From assembly GCA_963971225.1 (NCBI GenBank), contig OZ020269.1:97148040-97212039 (forward strand): 64,000 nt of DNA, in the 5' to 3' direction. The stretch comes from Melieria omissa. Taxonomy: Eukaryota > Arthropoda > Insecta > Diptera > Ulidiidae. The first letter of the stretch is position 1, and each line of letters begins with the position of its first letter. Made by a program: the position numbers and the translations under genes. Positions 1-9,975 of this stretch are shown here, one piece after another. The notes under the pieces were generated by a model. That model was given only the letters and a program-made list of their open reading frames with translations, was not told where the DNA came from and ran no database searches.

Positions 1-255
1 ACTGACTGGCAGGTGATCAAAGCGGAGGCTCCGCAGAAGGCCAGCATGTCATTCCTCCTCATGATCACCGAGGAGAGCTTGGCTGCCCTGGAAAAGGCAG
101 ACCATAAGCTTCGCTTTGGCGTTCGGCACGCAAAAGTGAAGGTGTTCCGCTCATCCGGCGGGGATGAGGAGGCCATCGACGAGATTGGGGACGCAGAAAA
201 GCTGATGGACGGCGTCAAGCTCAGCGATCCCAATCCCCCCCATACCGACGTCTAA
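1..255 (+). CDS. LINE ORF1 (gag-like), C-terminal 84 codons, DUF4780-like
   Basis: The frame is open from base 1, so this is the tail of a longer protein entering from outside the window; the GTG at 13 is not a real start. The fragment begins with a Trp-containing strand, followed by a hydrophobic SFLLMITEESLAAL segment and an LRFGVRHAKVKVF strand, and ends in an acidic tail. This layout resembles the DUF4780 domain found in ORF1 of insect LOA-type LINEs, where the protein binds element RNA. The stop TAA (253-255) directly abuts the ATG of ORF2 (256-258), which suggests that ORF2 is translated by termination-reinitiation. The family call rests on resemblance only. Confidence 0.7.
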   Translation, partial: TDWQVIKAEAPQKASMSFLLMITEESLAALEKADHKLRFGVRHAKVKVFRSSGGDEEAIDEIGDAEKLMDGVKLSDPNPPHTDV

Positions 256-3200
256 ATGGGATTGAAGGTTGTCCAAGTCAACCTCCAACACTCCAAGTTG
301 GCAACGGACAACCTCTCCGTCCTCCTATCGGAGGCGGACGTCGACATCGCTCTCGTCCAGGAGCCATGGGTGCGGAGCACTATGGTGAAAGGGCTCCAAC
401 GAAGCGACTACAATATCTTCTATAAAAGGATCGACGGTAAGCCGAGGACTTGTATAGTCGCAAAAAAACATCTTTGCATGTATCTTCTACCTCTTCACAG
501 CACAGGCGATGCTACGGTGGTCAAGCTGGAGGCTGCTGACGGGGTTAGCATGACACTAGCCTCAGTATATATGGCGCACGATCGGCCAGCGCCCCCGGAG
601 GAGGTCCGTAGACTGGTGGCTGGCTGTACCGGTGCACTGCTCCTAGGGTGTGATGCCAACGCCAGACACACACTATGGGGGAGCACCGAGACCAATGAAA
701 GGGGTGAGTACCTTTACGATTTTATTATCAATACTAACCTGGTAGTGTGTAACAGAGGTAATACTCCGACCTTCACCTTCCCTAGCTCTGAAGGCTTCAG
801 TGGCTGGGAGGAGGTCCTAGATGTTACACTTCTAACTGAAAACGAACTAGTATCTGTGGATAAGTGGAGGGTATCCAATCAGAAGTCCTTCTCGGATCAT
901 GCTTGGATACTCTACGACTTAGATGTTCGGGCCGAACCTCCTCCACCCTATAGAAACCCTAAACGTACCAACTGGTCTAGGTTCGCTAGGATAGCCAAGA
1001 AGAAAATGGGCAGGGCACCCAATTCAGACATAACCTCGGCAGTAGATGTAGATAGCAATATCCGACGGTTAGAAAACGCGATGGCTTCTGCGTTTAGAAT
1101 ATCCTGTCCGGTGAAATACTCCAAAAAATCATTTCCTCCCTGGTGGAACCAGGATCTCACTAGCCTCAGGGCAGAGACTCGTAGGATGTTTAACCAGAGC
1201 TACTCCTCTGGCAACTGGGAAGGTTACAAGGACAGTCTCAGGAAATACAAAAAAGCAATCAGAAATTCCAAAAGCAAGGGCTGGAAGGATTTCTGTTCTT
1301 CAATAGAAACCACCAAGGATTCTGCTAGGCTAAGCAAGATCTTATCCAAGGACCATACCAGCCCCTCTTTTATAAGGAAAGCGGATGGTTCATGGACAGA
1401 TAGCACGCAGGAAGCCTTGAATCTACTTCTAGAAACTCATTTCCCAGGATCTTCGGATGAAGAGCAGGATTTTGAGCATCAGAGGTCACCTACCACGGGT
1501 ATTGGTACCGTGATTATAACGGAAGACAAAGTTGCATGGGCAATCAAAAGTTTTTCAGCCTACAAATCACCTGGACCGGATGGAATCTTTCCTATGATGC
1601 TTCAGGCCACGCAGGAGTGGATAATTCCTTGGCTCGTTGCAATTTTCAGAGCATGCATAACAATTCCATACGTCCCTTCTAGTTGGAGAAGGGTCAAAGT
1701 TGTCTTTATCCCCAAGGTGGGAAAAAGGGGACACGAGTCAGCAAAGGATTTTCGGCCGATAAGTCTAACATCCTTTGTGCTTAAAACCTTCGAGAGGCTG
1801 CTCGACCTGCACATCAGGATTGTGGTGGGAAGCAAGCTATCTGATGCCCAACATGCATACCTAAAGGGGAAGTCCACGGAAACGGCACTCCATGAGGTTG
1901 TAAGGACGGTGGAAAAGTCCATAGAACACAAAGAGTATACACTGGCGGCCTTTATGGATATTGAGGGGGCCTTCAACAACATCCGTATAGATGCGATCCG
2001 GGAATCGCTGGAATACCTTGGAGTTAATGTAGACATCTGCGGCTGGATAACAACAATGCTCCATTCAAGGGAGATCAGCGCTGAACTGGGGAAAAGTTCG
2101 CTGACCAAATACCTAAACAGAGGCACCCCCCAAGGAGGAGTTCTATCACCTCTACTTTGGGTTTGTGCCCTGGATAGAATACTAGCTGAATTAAACGGTA
2201 GAGGTATCAAAGTCGTGGCATACGCGGATGACGTCGTGGTGTTGGCATCGGGGATGTGTCTCGAAGTGATAAGTGATATCCTTCAGGCAGCGCTGAAAAG
2301 ATTGAGAGCTTGGTGCACGGGTCGTCGGCTATGCCTTAATCCAAGTAAGACTGAACTGATGCTTTTCACCACGCGGACCAAGATACCTAGCTTTAGATTA
2401 CCTATGCTGAACGGAACGACACTATCCCTCTCGTCTAGCGCCAAGTACCTGGGGGTAATCTTGGACCCAAAGCTAAACTGGAAAACAAACATCGAACACA
2501 GAGTCAGCAAAGCGGGCTTTGCTCTGTACGCCTGTAAAAAGATGATTGGCCGGAAATGGGGGCTCCGTCCGGACCTAATGCTATGGATGTACAAAACGGT
2601 TGTACGTCCTATCCTTTCTTATGGTTCCTTAGTTTGGTGGAAAGCTCTCAGGAGGGACTATAACACCACAAAGCTGAGCAGAATACAAAGAACAGCATGC
2701 GCGATAGCAACAGGGGCGATCAAATCCTGCCCTACAGAGGCTCTGAATGTATTGACGCACTTACTTCCGATAGATCTTCATATCGTTAACACCGCCACTC
2801 TAAGTGCTCTCAGGTTAAGAGAGATAGGATGCTGGAAGAATAAACCGTATGGGCACGGGTCAATACTAGATCAACTGCAAAATGCACACACTGCGGAGAC
2901 AGACTATAAAATTCCCACTGTATTCTTCGGGAAAAGGTATGGCATACGTATTCCCTCCCGTTCGGAATGGAAGAAAGGAAGAGTCACAAGTGGGAGCGAT
3001 ACCGAAATCTACACTGATGGATCAAAGATGGACTGCGGTGTAGGAGCGGGAATCTACTCAGAGAAGCTGAGGCTCAGCAAATCCATTCGCCTCCCCAACA
3101 CAGCTAGCGTCTTCCAGGCGGAAGTCTTCGCTATTAAAGAGGCCTGTAGGATGGCTTTGGACGATACCACCTACAAAAACAGCATATGCGTACTATCTGA

Positions 3201-3387
3201 CAGCCTAGCTGCCATCAAAGCGTTGGGCTCGTCGGTTATAACATCCAAGCTGGTGTGGGAATGTAAGGAGGCCTTAATGGATCTGGCTCGTCGGTTCCAA
3301 GTTACCCTAATCTGGGTGCCGGGGCACAAGAACATTGAGGGTAACGAAAGAGCGGATGAGCTAGCCAGGGGGGGGTTCCGCACTTGA
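256..3387 (+). CDS. LINE ORF2: endonuclease, reverse transcriptase, RNase H
   Basis: ORF2 makes and inserts new element copies by target-primed reverse transcription. Residues 1-225 form an EEP (APE-like) endonuclease: N9 in VVQVNLQHS, E36 in LVQEPWV, D133 and N135 in GCDANARH, and the SDH triad at 213-215. The reverse transcriptase spans about 430-720, with FMDIEGAFN (D568), GTPQGGVLSPLLW and YADD at 656-659. RNase H spans about 915-1040 with a complete D921-E956-D982-D1034 set (YTDGS, QAEVFAIKEA, LSDSLAAIKAL, NERADELAR). The frame ends early at 3387, just after the last catalytic Asp of RNase H, because of a one-base shift in the G run at 3368-3375; the C-terminal domain continues in the next frame. 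All catalytic motifs are intact, so the copy is young. The ATG at 256 touches the ORF1 stop. Confidence 0.93.
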   Translation: MGLKVVQVNLQHSKLATDNLSVLLSEADVDIALVQEPWVRSTMVKGLQRSDYNIFYKRIDGKPRTCIVAKKHLCMYLLPLHSTGDATVVKLEAADGVSMTLASVYMAHDRPAPPEEVRRLVAGCTGALLLGCDANARHTLWGSTETNERGEYLYDFIINTNLVVCNRGNTPTFTFPSSEGFSGWEEVLDVTLLTENELVSVDKWRVSNQKSFSDHAWILYDLDVRAEPPPPYRNPKRTNWSRFARIAKKKMGRAPNSDITSAVDVDSNIRRLENAMASAFRISCPVKYSKKSFPPWWNQDLTSLRAETRRMFNQSYSSGNWEGYKDSLRKYKKAIRNSKSKGWKDFCSSIETTKDSARLSKILSKDHTSPSFIRKADGSWTDSTQEALNLLLETHFPGSSDEEQDFEHQRSPTTGIGTVIITEDKVAWAIKSFSAYKSPGPDGIFPMMLQATQEWIIPWLVAIFRACITIPYVPSSWRRVKVVFIPKVGKRGHESAKDFRPISLTSFVLKTFERLLDLHIRIVVGSKLSDAQHAYLKGKSTETALHEVVRTVEKSIEHKEYTLAAFMDIEGAFNNIRIDAIRESLEYLGVNVDICGWITTMLHSREISAELGKSSLTKYLNRGTPQGGVLSPLLWVCALDRILAELNGRGIKVVAYADDVVVLASGMCLEVISDILQAALKRLRAWCTGRRLCLNPSKTELMLFTTRTKIPSFRLPMLNGTTLSLSSSAKYLGVILDPKLNWKTNIEHRVSKAGFALYACKKMIGRKWGLRPDLMLWMYKTVVRPILSYGSLVWWKALRRDYNTTKLSRIQRTACAIATGAIKSCPTEALNVLTHLLPIDLHIVNTATLSALRLREIGCWKNKPYGHGSILDQLQNAHTAETDYKIPTVFFGKRYGIRIPSRSEWKKGRVTSGSDTEIYTDGSKMDCGVGAGIYSEKLRLSKSIRLPNTASVFQAEVFAIKEACRMALDDTTYKNSICVLSDSLAAIKALGSSVITSKLVWECKEALMDLARRFQVTLIWVPGHKNIEGNERADELARGGFRT

Positions 3388-3838
3388 GGAACGGGTAGCG
3401 GAAATGGTCCGCATCCCAATTGGTTCCATCAAGAGTGAAATCTCCAAAGGCTTCCTTGCTAAAGCTGATACCAGGTGGGCTCGGATGCGTTCCTGTAAAA
3501 TCAGCAGATCCTTATGGCCAAGGTACGACAGGAACAAATCAGCCGAATTAATTAACAGAGGCCGACGTGATGCAGCCAGGCTCATCGCTGTCATCACGGG
3601 TCACTGGCCCATTGGAGAGCATGCTGCCAAAATGGGCATTCCTCATAATACCTGCTGTAGAAGCTGCAATAATCCCGAGGAAAAGGAAACGATCCAACAC
3701 TTTCTCTGCGATTGCCCGGCCTTAGCAAGGAGACGGTGGAAAACTCTAGGTAAACCGACGTTTACGAATGTTGACGAAATCAAAGACTACAAGGTAAGCT
3801 CACTTCTTGCCTTTCTAAACCTCTCGAATTGGCTGTAG
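3374..3838 (+). pseudogene. C-terminal end of LINE ORF2, frameshifted from the main frame
   Basis: This frame carries on where the ORF2 frame fails. It reads through a basic linker (CKISRSLW), the TGHWPIG motif and a Cys/His cluster, CCRSC followed by HFLCDCPALARRR, which is the zinc-finger-like C-terminus usual after RNase H in these LINEs. It ends at TAG 3836-3838. The shift falls in a run of eight G at 3368-3375; a seven-G run would keep the frame. The shift could be a true mutation or an assembly error in a homopolymer. Related C-termini in other families are seen at 43.6 kb and 57.4 kb. Confidence 0.85.
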
Positions 3839-3954
3839 CGGTTTTTAGTCACCGGGAGTATAACAACCATCTACCTAGGTTGAATCAAGATAGTGGTTTC
3901 AAAACGGCGCATCTGCGCTACATGGATGCCTGGGGCACTACCACTCTCTAACCA

Positions 3955-4170
3955 ATTAAAATTTTAACAGGAAAAAATAAAAAAAAAAACAAAAAAAAAT
4001 TTGTTTGTAAAATGTACCAAACTTTTAACAGGAAAAAAATTAAAAACAACCCCAAAAAATGTTTTGTACAACACTTCCTATAGGAAACAAATATTTAAAA
4101 AAAATTGGTGATTGTACCAAAATTCTAACGGGATAAAAAATTAAAAAAACCCAACCAATGTTGTTTAGGT
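3955..4170 (+). repeat. Degenerate direct repeats, A-rich
   Basis: Three imperfect copies of a roughly 70-90 bp A-rich unit (TTTTAACAGGAAAAAA ... TGTACCAAA) follow the LINE 3' end. They may be decayed LINE tail or a local duplication. No gene is seen here. Confidence 0.5.
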
Positions 4171-5132
4171 TATATTCACTTTTGAGTTCCACTGGGTTTT
4201 TTGTTCGAAAGTTCGCAAAAAAAATCACACTTTTTTCTGTTGCATGGAGTTTTTCAACTGTTATTTTTAGTAATTTGGGTACGCGATTTCGAATCTACCC
4301 TCAGATTTTTTCTAGCAGCTCTAGCTAGTGAGATACAGGTACTGTGTCCTGTATCCTGTTTTCAGATTTTCCTCTACTTTTTCCATATTTTTATTGTAAT
4401 TTCTAAACCAATAAACCGATTGACATGATTTTCATCTTGTTGCATTAACAACACCGTAGGGCTTCTTTTAAGATGCAATTGTTTTTATAAGTTTTAAATT
4501 CCGTGGTAATTGGACCTCAAAGTCGGAAAATATGGAATTTTGGGGCGTTTTCTTCGATGGTCAAAAATATACCCATTTTTGGTTGTAAGTGCAACGATAT
4601 AAAAATCATGTTAATGTTGATTATATTTTCAGTCAATTGGCAATTGTCAATGTCAACTTTAAATTGAGAAATATAAGTACAACCGATGGCCAAAGTCGCT
4701 AGTGCTGCTATTTATATTTGTATAATAATTTATTATTGTACAAATTAAATAAAAATTAAAAAAAATGGTTCAGAAATTACAGTCGAAAACGTGAAAAAAT
4801 TCAAGAAAACTTAAAAAAGTGATACTCCCAATTTTTACGAAAGCTAGAGCAAACAATTACATCCCAGTATCGCCGCAAGTTGTTCTCAAACATGCCATCC
4901 CATCTGCGATTGATCCATCGAAATGACCATGCCCCTAAAAGTATGCAATTCTCGGAGCGCAAAACCTCTATCACTTCACCTTCGGGTGAGCTTCTTGCTA
5001 TTTTGTTGTCACCTATGATTTTTGAAGTCATAGTGAGTTTTTCATTAATAGAATATTGTTAAGTCGTAAGAATATTTAGAAAATTGTAATAATTCATGTC
5101 TCAATAAAAATGTTTTTATTGAAGTCTGAGAC
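4171..5132. other. AT-rich non-coding DNA
   Basis: Short open frames (up to 76 codons) have no recognisable domain. Apart from the dispersed LINE tail at 4669-4765 I see no gene or structured repeat. Confidence 0.5.
4669..4765 (+). repeat. Dispersed 3' tail of a truncated LINE, copy 1
   Basis: GATGGCCAAAGTCGCTAGTG, followed by TGCTGC, TAATAATTTATT, GTACAAAT and an A-rich tail, is shared with 33484-33570. The conserved block followed by AAATAAAAATAAAAA-type sequence is what 5'-truncated LINE insertions leave. The parent family is not present in full in this window. Confidence 0.6.
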
Positions 5133-6085
5133 CAGTGGCGCAGGATTTTGTTTCGGCGGGGGTTTCGTGTAATTTTTTTGAGAACTTTGAAATAAAATAA
5201 AATTTTGATATATGAATCTACAGACTGAGATCGAAAACATGTATGTTACCCTACCTGACCTATTATGGTCCTGAAAGTTCAAAATAGAAAATTTATTAAA
5301 AAGGAGAAAATTTTCCTCTTTCATTTAATACCCATATCTTCATTATTGCACAATCGCAAATATTTAAAAAAATATTTGAAATGTGTATATCCTTAAAATT
5401 TTAAAGTCCTTTAAAAATCACTTTGGGTCAGAAAATGAAAACTGACTATTCCAGGTAAATGACCTCTAGTTTACGACTATATCAACATTTGGATGGGTCA
5501 CGGTGTAATAAATGTAAAGTTGGTGTTTTCACTCAGTGCATCATAACTTTGTCATTTTTCATTCGATTCCATTGATGGTAGGCTTAATATTTGCACAAAT
5601 AATATGTTTTTCATCTAAAGTTTTGAAACCAAAGGAAATAATTTATTTTATCTACACAAAAACATTCAGAAAAATATGATTTTTGAAAACGGTCGAAAAA
5701 TTAACTTTTTTACAACTTTCATCGTCAGTAATTTCTCCATATCTCATCTGATTTGGAAAAGCTAAGGTATTATCTTCTGACCGACGGACATCTTGTGTTA
5801 GTAGAATGGTTCGTTTACGAGATATGTGGTCATAACTGAAACAACAGGGTAAAAACTGGTTTTTCGAAGATTTGAAAATGCGTCTCACAAACATTTTTTG
5901 ATCTTCAGTTTCGTGTTCAGCGGCCCAAAGTTAGTCTAGAAAACACTTTTTTACGTGCATTTTTTGTGTCGAGTAGTCTTATTGATGATTGAACATATAT
6001 GCGACGGTTTTAGATGAAATTTCTGTACTAACTTAAAAATATTTCGGGGGGTTTGAACCCCCAAACCCCCCTGTGTGCGCCACTG
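5133..6085 (+). mobile_element. Non-autonomous hAT-like DNA element, 953 bp
   Basis: The left end is CAGTGGCGCAGG and the right end is CTGTGTGCGCCACTG, giving inverted CAGTGGCGCA termini. The flanking 8-mers are TCTGAGAC (5125-5132) and CCTGAGAC (6086-6093), a 7/8 match that fits the 8-bp target duplication of the hAT superfamily. Subterminal runs of G/C (CGGCGGGGG; CCCCCAAACCCCCC) lie inside both ends. The interior is AT-rich, with no frame over 80 codons and no transposase motif, so it would need a transposase from elsewhere. The 146-bp copy at 62849-62994 has the same two ends in the opposite orientation. Confidence 0.8.
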
Positions 6086-6539
6086 CCTGAGACCTCTGGT
6101 GTGGTTGTCCTTCCGTAGAGGAAAAATAAACGATCCTCCACTCTATGTTCCAATGTCTGTCTCTGGCAGTGGCGTATTCAGGAGGTTTCCCCCCCCCCCC
6201 GAAATCTTAGGATCGACATTAAAACTACACACAAATTAAGAGGCATTTTATAAATATTAAAAAATTACTTTTTGAAACGCCCCCCCATAATATTTTTCTG
6301 ATTTCTGGCCAGGAGTAGACTAAAATTTCTAAATTCTTCATTTAACAACCGATCTCTCAATTTTCGTTATAAAGGAGAAAGCAAAGTTCATATTGGAATC
6401 CTGCTGGTTCTCAGCGCAGAACAGGGGAAGTCTCCAGGTCATCTGTGGTATCACGGCGAGTAATCTTTTTTATTTTTAAGTGAACTTTTTCAGAGGAAGG
6501 CATTGAAGAACTTAGAGTTTGACTATTTTCCAGTAAAAA

Positions 6540-6890
6540 TATTGGCCAAGGCTTGGACCGCAAGTGTGTCTCGAAAACTATCCCAGTATTAAATTATGTC
6601 GTTGAACATTTCAAAAACATCTACTTTTATTATTTCTTAACTTGTGTTTTTTATCAAAATATATTCGTATCTGTCTGAGAGATAACTTAAACCAAATGTT
6701 GGCCAAGACTTAGACACCAAGTGTGTCTCGAAAACTTTACCAAACCACTTACAACAAGAAAAAAAAAATCCCAACCCAGTATTAAATTGGTCGTTGAAAA
6801 TTTCATAAACATTTATTTTGATTTTTCTTAAACTTTTGTTGTTTATCTAAACTTTTTTATATCTGTCTGAGAAGTTATAACTTAACCGTA
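6540..6890 (+). repeat. Two diverged tandem units of about 155-190 bp
   Basis: TTGGCCAAG, CAAGTGTGTCTCGAAAACT, CCCAGTATTAAATT, GTCGTTGAA and ATCTGTCTGAGA recur in the same order at about 6541-6690 and 6700-6880. There is no coding potential. Confidence 0.7.
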
Positions 6891-7146
6891 GATCGAGCTT
6901 TGTATCAAAAATGATACATTTGGTTTTTTGTTTTATTATAGCTTTTTTCAGGATATAATTAATTGAACCATTCTTGTGACTTTGTTTGTGCTGGGATTAT
7001 GATTGTTTAAAACCATCTTTCACACTTTTTTAAAAAAGAGGTCTTGAGAAAATGGAAAAGTTTATAATTTTTATAAAAGTTTATAATCTCCTTTGTATAC
7101 ATAGGATAGGATTCCTTAATGTTTTTGAAGCTTGATCTACGGTTAA
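6882..7146. mobile_element. TTAA-flanked inverted-repeat element (piggyBac-like MITE), 257 bp plus TTAA
   Basis: TTAACCGTAGATCGAGCTT at 6882-6900 is matched in inverted orientation by AAGCTTGATCTACGGTTAA at 7128-7146 (18 of 19 positions). TTAA at both outer edges is the target duplication of piggyBac-type transposons. The interior has no open frame of note. It lies at the end of the second 6.7-kb tandem unit. Confidence 0.65.
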
Positions 7147-7159
7147 ACTATACAACTTG

Positions 7160-7565
7160 AGCTTTGAAATCGTTAAAACTCTTTTGAAAATATTTTTTTT
7201 TTTATTTTGACAAAAAAGTACACAACACCTATTAGTCTTAGTTGAGTGTTGAACTCATGCGAGTAGGAATAACAAATAATACTTGATTTTTTAAATCGTT
7301 AAAATTCTTTTGAAAATATTTTTTTTGTTTTTTCAAACAAGTACAGAACACTCATTTGTCTTAGTTGAAGTTTAAACTTATAGGAAAAAATATAACAAAA
7401 AAAAACAAATTGTGTATAAACTTGTGTTGTATAACTTAAGCTGCAAGACTTGATTTTTTAAATCGTTAAAACTCTTTCGGAAATATTTTTATTTTTTTTT
7501 GTGTTTTTCAAACAAGTAAAAAAACACCCATTTGTCTTAGTTGCGTGTTGAACTTGTAAATAAAA
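7160..7565 (+). repeat. Three diverged tandem units of about 125-165 bp
   Basis: Units begin near 7168, 7294 and 7458 with AAATCGTTAAAACTCTTT, then TGAAAATATTTTT, CAAACAAGTA, AACAC, TTTGTCTTAGTTG. Unit length varies through poly-T and AT indels. Non-coding. Confidence 0.7.
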
Positions 7566-9561
7566 CAAACAAATTCATGTTGCAAGTTGAAAATTTGTTC
7601 AACTTTGTTGATAGCACTTTCGAGTGTTAAAGTGCGGCAAGTGTAGCTCGAACTTTTATGCTGTTCGTACGCGATCCCAGCGCAATAAACACTGCATATA
7701 TTAAGGCGAACCGGCAGCAATAAGAATGAGCTGAATTTTTATTAAAATTGCTTTACAATGAAAACAACAACAGTAATCGACCCATAACAAGTAGTCGAAT
7801 TTATAAATATTTAAACACGAAAAAATTCGTACCAAAAGAACGGAAAAACGGAAGCGGACAAAGTGAATTAAAAGCCATGGCTGCTCGACACGCGGCGCGC
7901 ATATTTCCGGTAACAAAAACATATTTTGCTCTTATTTTTGCACTCGTTTCAGTTTCCTCTCGATGGCAAGTTTCATGTATTTATTTTTGCATATTTTCCT
8001 TGTAGCTTTTTGTGCTGTTGTGCAATTGTTTGTTGGCTGTTAGCGTTTTTCATGTAATGAAACTTTAATTTAACCCTTAGCTAGCGGCATTCGCTATGGC
8101 CAACTGTGCATACAAAGAGAAATTGGAATGGGTTTTTGTGTCTGAAATTGTCGTTTGCCTAACAGCCATGCAGCGAGCTCTAACGTGCTATACATATGTA
8201 AGTATGTACATATGTGTGTAAATATGTAAACAAGTGTAATATGTGTATGAGTGTGTTTTCATGCCACCTGTTTCGCGCTGTCTGGCTCTCGGTTTAAGTC
8301 TCCTATGTCTATGTGACTTTTCTCACCTGCTTCGGTAGCCACCAGCAAACTATCGGCAAAGCATACACGCTTTCTGTTTTGTTTTGTTTTTGTTGTTTTG
8401 GTGTACAAATATTCCATGAAACCTTGTGATCTGTTATATCATGTGCCTCATATGTTTGCTGCTAATCTGGGCGCTACACTCAACTTTGCTATCCATACCC
8501 AGCAAAGCTTGTAATCTCATTGACTGCCACTCACAAACGCATATCTAAACTATACTTTTAGGAGCATAAGCTTTATGCTGTCAAAGTGAATTTAACATTA
8601 AATTAAATTTGCTAAAACCCGATTGCAACTGACTTTACTTTTCTACAAAGTTTTTGCTATGAAAATCATTGCTACTCACATGTAAAAAGCAATCGTAAGT
8701 GTGACTCCATGTGAACCCCTTCTGCTACGTCACCTAGTTTTTATCTTTGAAAAGTTACAAACATTTCCACTGCCTTCAACATGTTTGGCTTCTTTGAACT
8801 TCAAAACACTCTTTCACCGTTAAACGCATGTCATCCCAAGCGACCTTAGCCACAGTTGTCTGTGTGAAGTGGGAGAAATGCATAAAGTGTGTGTGTGGGT
8901 GTGTAAGGTTGCCTCTAATGGCAGCAATTGCCCGACACCATTTGAAAACCCCCATTCTAAATATTTCCATCCTTTCCTTCTCACTACTTCCAACTCTCCC
9001 AACAACAACAACCAATACTAAAAGTACACACTGTAAGCCTGTTCCCTTGTCTGTGCGGATTTCCAAATGCAAATGAAAGTGTTGCCTGTGACAGTTACCT
9101 CGCACAGTTTTTACGCTGTACTGCCAAGTTGAATTCACTATTTTTTGTCCATACGAATGCTACCATTTTACGAGTACAACAAAATGCAAATACAACTTTT
9201 ATACATTTTTATTGCTCTGACAGATTTTGTGCGGATTAGCATATTTTTGCTGCAGAGCCCCACGCTGTGTAATTCCAATAAAATCAAACACACATCATAC
9301 ACACTCATAAGCATGGTACATATTTGAATTGATTAGATATTTGCATGGAATAAAAAAAAGGAATTTCTATAACCCTTTTCGTTTTTGTTTAAAAAATTGC
9401 ATATGTTTTACTCGATGTACATATGTGATACATTTATGATAATTTTTACAGCATACATTGTGTAGTAAATTGAATTTTTGCACAAAAGGCTGCAATAAAA
9501 ACTTATATTGCGGGCCTGCAGGCCATTTTTTAGTAGAATTACAATGCAAAATATTCAAAAT
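7566..9561. other. Non-coding DNA with short CA/TG runs
   Basis: No recognisable coding sequence. The 120-codon minus frame at 8776-9138 and the 82- and 85-codon plus frames have no domain and no partner frame. ATGTA-rich purine/pyrimidine stretches lie at 8190-8250 and GTGTGTGGGTGTG near 8888. A lone TTAACCCTTAGCTAGCGG at 8070 resembles one end of a TTAA element, but no partner end is found. Confidence 0.5.
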
Positions 9562-9609
9562 AGTTCCTAGAATGTTATTAAATAACTGCCAGGAACAAAT
9601 TGTGACGTT

Positions 9610-9645
9610 TGTGACAAGTTGTCACACGTGTGACAATGTGTCACA
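9610..9645. repeat. TGTGACA heptamer cluster, copy 1
   Basis: Four heptamers alternate in orientation, TGTGACA, TGTCACA, TGTGACA, TGTCACA, with spacers AGT, CG, ATG. The centre is the perfect 16-bp palindrome TGTCACACGTGTGACA with a CACGTG core. Confidence 0.9.
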
Positions 9646-9822
9646 AAATGCTTAAAACGCCTAATGGTAATGAAATTTACCTATTACAACACTTTTTGTA
9701 AGAAAATTTCATCTAGTTTTGTCAGTTGTGGTCAAATTTGAGCTATTTTAAATAGAAAACTTTTTTTTTGTTGCAGTTCCTAGAATGTTCTTAAATAACT
9801 GCTAGGAGCAGTTTGTGATGTT

Positions 9823-9858
9823 TGTGACAAGTTGTCACAGGTGTGACAATGTGTCACA
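9823..9858. repeat. TGTGACA heptamer cluster, copy 2
   Basis: Same four heptamers with spacers AGT, GG, ATG. The central CACGTG is lost here (CAGGTG) while all heptamers are kept. Confidence 0.9.
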
Positions 9859-9975
9859 AAATGCCTAAAACGCCTAATGGTAATGAACTTTACCTATTAC
9901 AACACTTTTTATAAGAAAATTTCATCTTATTTTGTCAGTTGTGGTCGAAATTGAGCAATTGTAAATAAATAAAAA

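Larger units (their letters stand above)
1..3950 (+). mobile_element. LOA-like non-LTR retrotransposon (LINE), 5' end outside the window
   Basis: The segment carries the end of ORF1, an abutting ORF2 with endonuclease, reverse transcriptase and RNase H, a zinc-finger-like C-terminus and a short 3' UTR that gives way to A-rich DNA near 3950. An RNase H domain after the RT, together with an ORF1 end resembling DUF4780, points to the LOA group within the I/Jockey superclade; the clade call is inference without a tree. The element is cut by the window start, so its 5' UTR and most of ORF1 are not visible. The exact 3' boundary is uncertain by tens of bases because the flank is A-rich. Confidence 0.85.
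9562..9975 (+). repeat. 213-bp tandem repeat, two units
   Basis: AGTTCCTAGAATGTT recurs at 9562 and 9775, a 213-bp period. Both units contain in order AATAACTGC, the TGTGACA heptamer cluster, AACGCCTAATGGTAATGAA, TACCTATTACAACACTTTTT and TTTTGTCAGTTGTGGTC. Divergence between units is low. No coding frame. The pair at 14.2-14.7 kb looks like a diverged version. Confidence 0.85.

Noticed and set aside
1602..2210. 202-codon minus-strand frame
   Set aside because: Antisense shadow of the LINE reverse transcriptase, whose motifs are all on the plus strand.
8070..8090. One end of another TTAA element (TTAACCCTTAGCTAGCGG)
   Set aside because: No inverted partner found within the window, so chance cannot be excluded.
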